From positions 1 to 7,029 of the forward strand of contig CALMWD010000466.1 of assembly GCA_937873105.1 (NCBI GenBank): a DNA stretch of 7,029 nucleotides. Reading direction: 5' to 3'. Positions 1-4,710 of the stretch are shown piece by piece. Position numbers and translations under genes: made by a program. This DNA is from an uncultured Rhodanobacteraceae bacterium (GTDB taxonomy: Bacteria; Pseudomonadota; Gammaproteobacteria; Xanthomonadales; Ahniellaceae). Each line of letters begins with the position of its first letter. Positions within the stretch are counted from its first letter, which is position 1. The notes below the pieces were generated by a model. The model had not been told where the DNA came from. It was given only the letters and a program-made list of their open reading frames with translations, and did not search any database.

Positions 1-445
1 CGAGGCGCGCGAGCGCTCGCGCAGGAACGTCTACGGCGTCCTGCCCGGCTTCGATTCCGAAGACGAGGCCGAGTTCGCGCGCCTGCTCGATCGCTGCGAG
101 GACGTGCTGTGGTGGCACCGCAACCCGAGTTCGGGACCGGAAGCGCAGCGACTGCAGCTGTATCGCTGGAACGACGGTTCGGCGTTCCATCCCGATTTCG
201 TGGTCGCCTATCGTGGACGACCGTCGCCGGACCACATTGCCCTGGTCGAGGTGAAGGGCAAACGCGGCTGGGGCGACACGATCGACGTGAAGAAGGCCGA
301 AGGTCCGGCCCACCAGGATTACGGACGCTGCTTCTTCGTCGGTCGCGAGAAGGGCGGCAAGTTCCAGCGCCTGCTGCCGCTGAATGGCAGGCTGGAACCG
401 CACAGCGCATTCGACTTTGCCCAGTTGAATTGGGTCGAACGCTGA
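1..445 (+). CDS. C-terminal part of a type III restriction (Res)-like / SF2 helicase-associated PD-(D/E)xK nuclease, 5'-truncated
   Basis: The reading frame is open from base 2 to the TGA at 443-445 and has no start near the window edge, so this is the last ~147 residues of a longer protein. A PD-(D/E)xK nuclease core is visible: HPDF at 188-199 supplies the first acidic residue, and EVKG at 248-259 supplies the Glu and Lys. It is preceded by a WWHRNPS segment (110-130). This order (WWHRN, then F-x-PDF, then hydrophobic-E-x-KG) is what I know from the C-terminal endonuclease domain of type III restriction Res subunits and related DEAD/DEAH helicases. Those proteins use an N-terminal ATP-driven motor to translocate on DNA and this domain to cut. 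The motor lies outside the window, so the exact family (type III Res, other defence helicase-nuclease, or repair enzyme) is inferred. An ATG or GTG inside this stretch (for example GTG at 104) is not the true start, because the same frame continues upstream with conserved-looking sequence. Confidence 0.72.
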   Translation, partial: EARERSRRNVYGVLPGFDSEDEAEFARLLDRCEDVLWWHRNPSSGPEAQRLQLYRWNDGSAFHPDFVVAYRGRPSPDHIALVEVKGKRGWGDTIDVKKAEGPAHQDYGRCFFVGREKGGKFQRLLPLNGRLEPHSAFDFAQLNWVER

Positions 446-475
446 CGGCGAGCTGGACCCGACCCGCGACCCCGC

Positions 476-515
476 AGGCGCTGGAGACCTTCGCGGACCT
501 GCCCCGCCAGCGCCT
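476..515. terminator. Candidate bidirectional terminator between convergent genes
   Basis: A perfect 9-bp inverted repeat, AGGCGCTGG (476-484) and CCAGCGCCT (507-515), lies in the 81-bp gap between the end of the nuclease-like gene and the end of the bicarbonate permease gene. The loop is long (22 nt) and no T-run follows on either strand, so this is not a classical intrinsic terminator. Its position between two converging genes is the main reason to list it. Confidence 0.35.
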
Positions 516-526
516 CCGCGGCCGGA

Positions 527-1498
527 CTAGCCCCCGACGACGCGCGCCGCCACCGCGTGGTAGAGCGGGATCCCGACCAGGATGTTGAACGGGAAGGTCA
601 ACCCGAGCGAGAGGCCGAAGTAGATCGACGGGTTCGCTTCGGGGATCGCCTGCCGGATCACCGCCGGCACGGCGATGTAGGAAGCGCTCGCGGCCAGCAC
701 CATCAGCAGGGTGGTGTCGCCGAGCGACAGTCCGATCGCGCCGCTGCACGCCAGCGCGAGCGCGGCGTGCAACGGCGGCGCAAGCAGGGCATAGGCGACG
801 AGTCCGAAGGACTTGCCGCGCAGCTCGCCCATATTGCGGGCGGCCAGCAGGCCCATGTCGAGCAGGAAGAACGACAGCATGCCCTTGAACAGGTCGCCCG
901 AGAACGGCTGCATCGCGCGTTCGCCGGCCTCGCCGGTGAGCACGCCCACGACCATGGCACCGAGCAGGAGCAACTGCGCGCCGTCGGTGAAGGACTCGTG
1001 CAGCACCTTGGATACCGAGAATGCGGGCCGGGGTCCGCCGCCGTCGCTGCGGCGCCGCCGCGTCCAGTTGGCGAGCACGACGGCCATGACGATCGCCGGC
1101 GACTCCATCAGCGCCATCGCCGCCGCCAGGTGGCCGCCGTAGGGAACCTGATGCTGTTCGAGGAACTGCACCGCGGTGATGAAGGTCACCGCGCTGACCG
1201 AACCATAGGTCGCCGCCAGCGCCGCCGCATCGAAACCGTCGAGGAAGCGCCGCAGCAGCAGGTAGCCGAGCGCCGGCACGACCAGGGCCAGCAGGACCGC
1301 GATCGCGAGGCTGGCGAGCACGTCCGGCGTCAGCCCCGACGCGCGCAGGGCGAAGCCGCCCTTCAGCCCGAGCGCCATCAGCAGGTACAGCGACAGGAAG
1401 CGCGCGATCTGCGGCGGAATCTCCAGGTTCGAACGCAGGAAGCCGGCCAACAGGCCAAAGACGAAGAACAGGATCGCGGGATCGAGCAGGTTCTGCAT
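527..1498 (-). CDS. SbtA-like sodium-dependent bicarbonate transport family permease
   Basis: A 323-residue, strongly hydrophobic inner-membrane protein with about ten candidate transmembrane segments in two sets of five. They are separated by a short basic cytoplasmic loop (residues ~144-165, RRRR at 147-150). Family signatures are GSVSAVTF (residues 99-106) in the first half, and in the second half ASASYIAVPA (270-279) followed by PEANPS (286-291) and TFPFN (301-305). These match the SbtA family (Pfam Sbt_1), whose cyanobacterial members co-transport Na+ and bicarbonate. Here the substrate is inferred from homology; non-cyanobacterial members are poorly characterised. The ATG at 1498 has a GGAG Shine-Dalgarno sequence (minus strand, 1505-1508) six bases upstream, which supports the start. 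The gene is divergent from ubiM and convergent with the nuclease-like gene. Cyanobacterial sbtA usually has a PII-like partner, sbtB; none is adjacent here. I give no symbol because the substrate is untested. Confidence 0.87.
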   Translation of the reverse strand: MQNLLDPAILFFVFGLLAGFLRSNLEIPPQIARFLSLYLLMALGLKGGFALRASGLTPDVLASLAIAVLLALVVPALGYLLLRRFLDGFDAAALAATYGSVSAVTFITAVQFLEQHQVPYGGHLAAAMALMESPAIVMAVVLANWTRRRRSDGGGPRPAFSVSKVLHESFTDGAQLLLLGAMVVGVLTGEAGERAMQPFSGDLFKGMLSFFLLDMGLLAARNMGELRGKSFGLVAYALLAPPLHAALALACSGAIGLSLGDTTLLMVLAASASYIAVPAVIRQAIPEANPSIYFGLSLGLTFPFNILVGIPLYHAVAARVVGG

Positions 1499-1644
1499 GT
1501 CGGGCTCCGGTCAAACCTTCGAATCGTCGCTGCGATGCCGTCGCGATGGCGTCAAGGTCGCGCCCCGCTCGCGGCCAGCTGACCTGAGTCAACGCAAGGC
1601 CGCAGGCCGTGCCCGACGATGCGGCATCCCGACGGAGTACGGCC
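1499..1644. other. Divergent intergenic spacer between the permease gene and ubiM
   Basis: This 146-bp spacer should hold promoters for both flanking genes, yet it is nearly as G+C-rich as the coding DNA and no convincing -35/-10 pair was found on either strand. Visible elements are the Shine-Dalgarno sequences at each end and a short TGAC-N4-GTCA dyad at 1580-1591, which is too short to call an operator. On the minus strand there are isolated TTGAC -35-like hexamers without a plausible -10. Confidence 0.4.
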
Positions 1645-2889
1645 ATGAACGAATCCTGCGATGTCCTGATCATTGGCGCCGGCCCGGCCGGCCTGAGCCT
1701 GGCCGGTGTCCTGGCGCGCCGGGGTCTGGCGGTCACCCTGGTCGATCCGGCGGCACGCGAAGCGCTCGCGGCGCCCCAGGACGATGGCCGCGAGATCGCG
1801 CTGACCCCGCTGTCGCGTCAATTGCTGGAGGACTGGGCGCAATGGCCGCTGCTGGGTGCCGACGAGTTCGCGCGCCTGCGCGAGGCCCAGGTCTTCGACG
1901 GCGATTCGATCGAGCCGATGCGGGTGTCGGCACCGGCGGGCGCGGCCGCGCTCGGCTGGATGGCCAGCAACCATGCCCTGCGCCGGGTGGCCTACGAGGT
2001 CGCGGCGACGCAGGAGAACATCGATTGGCGGCTCGGCCGCAAGGTCGTCGCGGTGAGCAACGAGGCCGACCGGGCCCGCGTCGCGCTCGACGACGGCACG
2101 CATTGCCGCGCCCGCCTCGTGGTCGCCGCCGACAGCCGCTTCTCGGCCAGCCGCCGCGGCGCCGGCATCGCCGCGCGCCATCGCGACTTCGGTCGCAGCA
2201 TGCTGGTCTGCCGCATGCGCCTGGAGAAGCCGCAGCCCGGCATCGCCTGGGAGTGGCTGGCCTACGGGCAGACCCTGGCCCTGCTGCCGCTGCAGCACGA
2301 CCTGGCCTCGGTCGTGATCACCTTGCCGCCCGCGGAGATCGCGCGCCTGCAGTCGCTGTCGCCCGACGCCTTCGACGAGGAAGTGGCGCAACGCTATGGG
2401 CGCCGTCTCGGCGCCATGCATCTGGTCGGCGAACGCCATGCTTATCCGCTGGTCGGGGTGGCGCCGGAGCGCACCGTCGCCGAGCGCTTCGCCTGCGTCG
2501 GCGATGCCGCCATCGGCATGCACCCGATCACCGCCCACGGCTACAACCTCGGGCTGCGCGGCATCGCCCTGCTCGTCGATCGGATCGCGCTGGCGCAGCG
2601 CCGCGGCCAGGACATCGCCGCCGCCGACGTGCTCGCCGGTTACGAACGCGACCTGCGCGCGATCGCGCAACCGCTGTACCTGGCGACGCTGTCGGTGGTG
2701 CACCTGTACGGCGACGACCGCCTGCCGATGCGCATCCTGCGCCGCGCCCTGCTGCGCGTCGCCGAGCACGCGGCGCCGTTCCGGCACCTGCTCGGCGCCG
2801 CCCTTTCCAGTCGCGAACTGCGCCCGCCCCTGCCCTTGCGACTGCTCGCCCGCGCCGCCCGCATCCTGCCCGGGCGGGTTCGGCACTGA
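1645..2889 (+). CDS. ubiM: UbiM-type FAD-dependent ubiquinone hydroxylase
   Basis: A 414-residue flavin monooxygenase of the UbiH/UbiF/COQ6 family. These enzymes use FAD, NAD(P)H and O2 to add hydroxyl groups to the ring of ubiquinone precursors. The FAD-binding Rossmann motif GAGPAG is at residues 11-16. The middle motif reads AADSRFS (161-167), with Ser in place of the usual Gly of the DG motif. The second FAD-contact motif is GDAAIGMHP (286-294), followed by TAHGYNLG (296-303). The segments DFGRSMLVCRM, TAHGYNLG and PLYLAT resemble what I recall of UbiM from Neisseria rather than UbiH or UbiF. UbiM has been reported to hydroxylate several ring positions, so one enzyme can replace two or three. 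The start is ATG 1645 because GGAG (1634-1637) sits seven bases upstream; the in-frame GTG at 1609 would add 12 residues ahead of the conserved N-terminus. No other ubi gene is nearby. Family assignment is firm; the UbiM subtype is from remembered motifs. Confidence 0.8.
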   Translation: MNESCDVLIIGAGPAGLSLAGVLARRGLAVTLVDPAAREALAAPQDDGREIALTPLSRQLLEDWAQWPLLGADEFARLREAQVFDGDSIEPMRVSAPAGAAALGWMASNHALRRVAYEVAATQENIDWRLGRKVVAVSNEADRARVALDDGTHCRARLVVAADSRFSASRRGAGIAARHRDFGRSMLVCRMRLEKPQPGIAWEWLAYGQTLALLPLQHDLASVVITLPPAEIARLQSLSPDAFDEEVAQRYGRRLGAMHLVGERHAYPLVGVAPERTVAERFACVGDAAIGMHPITAHGYNLGLRGIALLVDRIALAQRRGQDIAAADVLAGYERDLRAIAQPLYLATLSVVHLYGDDRLPMRILRRALLRVAEHAAPFRHLLGAALSSRELRPPLPLRLLARAARILPGRVRH

Positions 2890-2896
2890 TCGATCA
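2887..2896. other. 10-bp palindrome holding both convergent stop codons
   Basis: TGATCGATCA is a perfect palindrome. Its first three bases are the TGA stop of ubiM (2887-2889), and its last three, read on the minus strand, are the TGA stop of the TetR-type regulator gene (2894-2896). Only four bases (2890-2893) separate the two genes. Being so short and lacking a T-run, it is unlikely to terminate transcription by itself, so opposing read-through is expected unless other factors act. Confidence 0.85.
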
Positions 2897-3532
2897 GCGC
2901 GACGCGTACGCCCGCAGGAACAGGTCGACGACGCTGTCGATGTGTGCCGCGACTTCCTTGCGCGGCACCGGCTGGGCACAGCCGCACAGCTGCTTCAGGT
3001 GGCCGATGCCCTTGAGCAGGCAGAAGAAGTGCTGGGCGGCGCGCGCCGGCTCCGGGATATCGAGCTGCTTCGCGGCAATGGCCTGGTGCAGGAAGCGTTC
3101 GAAGTCCGACAGGGTCTTGCGCGGACCGGCGTCGAAGAACAGCTCGGCGAGGTGCGCGTCCTGGCCGGCGTTGGCGATCATCATGCGATGCAGCGACAGC
3201 GATTCCGGGCTGTGGATCAGGCCGTGGAAGCCGCGCGCGATCGCGAGCAGCGCATCGCGGATCGGGGTGCCGGGCGGCACGTTGAACAGGCCCGCCGGCA
3301 TCTGCTGCTCGCATTTCGACTCGACCGCGGCCTTGAACAGCGCGTCCTTGTCGCCGAAGTGGCTGTAGACGGTGAGCTTGGACACCTCGGCCGCCTTCGC
3401 GATCGCGTCCATGCTGGTGCCGTCGAAGCCGTGCGACGAGAACAGTCGCTTGGCCGCGTCGAGGATGGCCTCGCGCTTGCCCAGATCCTTGGGGCGGCCG
3501 GGCGGCTGGGATTTTTTTTCGGGCCTGGGCAT
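2894..3532 (-). CDS. TetR/AcrR family transcriptional regulator, probable repressor of the adjacent RND efflux operon
   Basis: A 212-residue protein with the TetR N-terminal DNA-binding domain at residues ~19-68. Its first helix carries REAILDAAKRLF, followed by the helix-turn-helix region SMDAIAKAAEVSKLTVYSHFG (about 40-60), with the hallmark Y-x-HF-x-x-K at its end. The C-terminal ligand-binding and dimerisation half (from ~80) resembles the AefR-like type, including HRMMIANAG and FFDAGP segments; ligands cannot be predicted from it. The gene is divergent from the adaptor-pump operon with 74 bp between starts, the usual arrangement for a local repressor. Candidate operator half-sites lie in that gap. 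ATG 3532 is the only start that keeps the whole DNA-binding domain, but no Shine-Dalgarno sequence precedes it, so translation may be weak or from a very short leader. Codons 5-7 contain a run of eight A residues. An activator role cannot be excluded from sequence. Confidence 0.92.
   Translation of the reverse strand: MPRPEKKSQPPGRPKDLGKREAILDAAKRLFSSHGFDGTSMDAIAKAAEVSKLTVYSHFGDKDALFKAAVESKCEQQMPAGLFNVPPGTPIRDALLAIARGFHGLIHSPESLSLHRMMIANAGQDAHLAELFFDAGPRKTLSDFERFLHQAIAAKQLDIPEPARAAQHFFCLLKGIGHLKQLCGCAQPVPRKEVAAHIDSVVDLFLRAYASR
3512..3519 (-). repeat. Homopolymer run of eight A in the 5' coding end of the regulator gene
   Basis: On the minus strand, codons 5 to 7 of the TetR-type gene read GAA AAA AAA, giving eight consecutive A residues (T on the plus strand). 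In a genome this G+C-rich, AAG would be the expected Lys codon. Such tracts are prone to replication or RNA-polymerase slippage, and a one-base change would abolish the protein before its DNA-binding domain. Confidence 0.9.
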
Positions 3533-3540
3533 AACAATAC

Positions 3541-3569
3541 TGGACAGTTCGGTTTACTAACGATACTTT
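3541..3569 (+). promoter_or_regulatory. Candidate sigma-70 promoter for the adaptor-pump operon
   Basis: TGGACA (3541-3546, five of six matches to TTGACA) is followed after 17 bp by TACTTT (3564-3569, three of six matches to TATAAT). An alternative -10, GATACT (3562-3567), matches better but has only a 15-bp spacer. Either predicts a start around 3574-3578 and a leader of about 30 nt before the adaptor ATG. The divergent region 3533-3606 is about half G+C, clearly lower than its surroundings, as expected for a promoter. Confidence 0.5.
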
Positions 3570-3587
3570 ACCGCCCGGTTCACTATC
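3550..3587. promoter_or_regulatory. Candidate TetR-type operator made of three related 12-bp half-sites
   Basis: Three versions of one 12-mer lie in alternating orientation: CGGTTTACTAAC (3550-3561, plus), CGGTAAAGTATC (3562-3573, read on the minus strand) and CGGTTCACTATC (3576-3587, plus). The first and third agree at 10 of 12 bases. The second and third form an inverted repeat with 9 of 12 paired positions around a 2-bp centre, and the first and second pair at 8 of 12 with no spacer. The middle copy covers the predicted -10, so occupancy would block transcription of the pump operon. Binding by the adjacent TetR-type protein is inferred from position. Confidence 0.6.
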
Positions 3588-3596
3588 CCGTCCAGC

Positions 3597-3601
3597 GGAA
3601 A
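3597..3601 (+). promoter_or_regulatory. Ribosome binding site of the adaptor gene
   Basis: GGAAA ends five bases before ATG 3607. It is a partial Shine-Dalgarno match, and it supports this start, which also gives a complete signal peptide. Confidence 0.5.
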
Positions 3602-3606
3602 TTCCC

Positions 3607-4710
3607 ATGTCCCGTCTCGCGCGACTGTCTGTTGCAGCCCTCGTTCCCCTGTTCGTCGTCGCGGCCGTGGGCTGCGGCGGCGACGGCAAGCCGGTCGAAC
3701 CGGCCAAGCCCGCCATCGTCGTGCAACCGGTCCCGCTGGAGGCGCTGGCGATCGAAACCTATGCCGGCGACGTGCGCGCGCGCGTGCAGAGCACGCTCGC
3801 CTTCCGCGTGCCGGGCAAGATCGACCGCCGGCTCGTCGACGTCGGCGCGCGCGTGCGCAAGGGTCAGGTGCTGGCGACCTTGGCGCCCGAAGACCTGAAC
3901 CTGCAGGTCAATGCCGCCGAGGCCGCGGCGGCCTCCGCGGAAGCCAACCTGGCCCTCGCCGACGCCGAACTGGAGCGGCATCGCCAGCTGCTCGAAAAGA
4001 ACTACATCAGCCAGGCCTTGTTCGATGCGCGCGCGAATCAGCAGAAAGCCGCGGCCGCGGCGCTGGAACAGGCGCGCGCGCAGCTCGAGGTCTCGCGCAA
4101 CCAGACCGGCTACACGCAGCTGCTGGCCGATGCCGACGGCGTGATCACCCAGATCCTCGCCGAGGTCGGCCAGGTGGTCGCCGCCGGACAACCGGTCGCC
4201 GCGCTCGCGCACGAAGGCGAGCTCGAAGTGGCGATCGACGTCCCGGAATCGCGCGTCGGCGAATTCAAGCCGGGGCGCGTCGTCATCGCCGAGATGTGGG
4301 CCGCGAGCGGCAAGCGCTACCCGGCACGCATCCGCGAGGTCTCGCCGCAGGCCGATCCGGCCACGCGCACGAATGCGGTACGCGTCGCCTTCGACGCGCC
4401 GGACGCCGACGTGCAGCTCGGGCGCACCGCACGCGTATTCCTGACCGACGCCGCGCGCGCTTCCTCGGTGCTGGTGCCGCTGTCTTCGATCCATGAGAAG
4501 GACGGCAAGCCGGCGGTCTGGGTGGTCGACGCGAAGACGAAGCAGGTCGCGCTGCGCGAAGTGACGCTCGGCATCTACCGCGAGGACGGCGCCACGATCA
4601 CCACCGGCCTCGCCGCGAACGACTGGATCGTCGCCAACGGCGTGCACAAGCTGCAGCCCGGACAGGCGATCAAGCCGATCGACCGCGACAACCGCCCGGT
4701 GGCGCCGTGA
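3607..4710 (+). CDS. Efflux RND transporter periplasmic adaptor subunit (membrane fusion protein), lipoprotein
   Basis: A 367-residue adaptor of the AcrA/HlyD type that links an RND pump to an outer-membrane channel. The N-terminus has a basic start, a hydrophobic stretch (residues 7-21) and AVGC ending at Cys23, a plausible lipobox, so the mature protein should be lipid-anchored in the periplasm. Domains in order: first half of the lipoyl/barrel-sandwich domain with AFRVPGKI and VGARVRKGQVLA (65-90); a short Ala/Glu/Gln-rich alpha-helical hairpin (97-165); the second lipoyl half with ADGVITQI and VGQVVAAGQPV (176-200); a beta-barrel (about 205-282) containing the typical REVSPQADPATRT stretch; and a membrane-proximal domain to the end. 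The length is normal for the family. The stop codon overlaps the pump start, so both are likely made from one mRNA. The regulator gene is divergent. The drug or other substrate cannot be read from the sequence. Confidence 0.94.
   Translation: MSRLARLSVAALVPLFVVAAVGCGGDGKPVEPAKPAIVVQPVPLEALAIETYAGDVRARVQSTLAFRVPGKIDRRLVDVGARVRKGQVLATLAPEDLNLQVNAAEAAAASAEANLALADAELERHRQLLEKNYISQALFDARANQQKAAAAALEQARAQLEVSRNQTGYTQLLADADGVITQILAEVGQVVAAGQPVAALAHEGELEVAIDVPESRVGEFKPGRVVIAEMWAASGKRYPARIREVSPQADPATRTNAVRVAFDAPDADVQLGRTARVFLTDAARASSVLVPLSSIHEKDGKPAVWVVDAKTKQVALREVTLGIYREDGATITTGLAANDWIVANGVHKLQPGQAIKPIDRDNRPVAP

Noticed and set aside
557..1582. A 341-codon plus-strand frame opposite the bicarbonate permease
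   Set aside because: Composition is dominated by Arg, Gln, Glu and His with no recognisable motif, whereas the opposite strand encodes a membrane protein with clear family signatures.
1580..1591. TGAC-N4-GTCA dyad in the permease-ubiM spacer as an operator
   Set aside because: Only four paired bases on each side and no linked promoter or regulator gene; expected by chance.
1609..1644. In-frame GTG start giving ubiM 12 extra N-terminal residues
   Set aside because: ATG 1645 has GGAG seven bases upstream and places the FAD-binding motif at the usual distance from the N-terminus.
1552..3716. Minus-strand frames 1552-2979 and 2640-3716
   Set aside because: They are shadows of ubiM and of the regulator gene; the real products are supported by motifs, start sites and gene boundaries.
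1497..3898. Two long overlapping plus-strand frames (1497-3368 and 2396-3898)
   Set aside because: They run through ubiM in the wrong frame, then antisense to the regulator gene, and the second continues across the promoter region. They are Arg/Ala/Pro-rich and have no domain.
3583..4647. A 354-codon minus-strand frame opposite the adaptor gene
   Set aside because: Arg/Gly/Asp-rich composition without motifs, antisense to an adaptor with a full set of domains.
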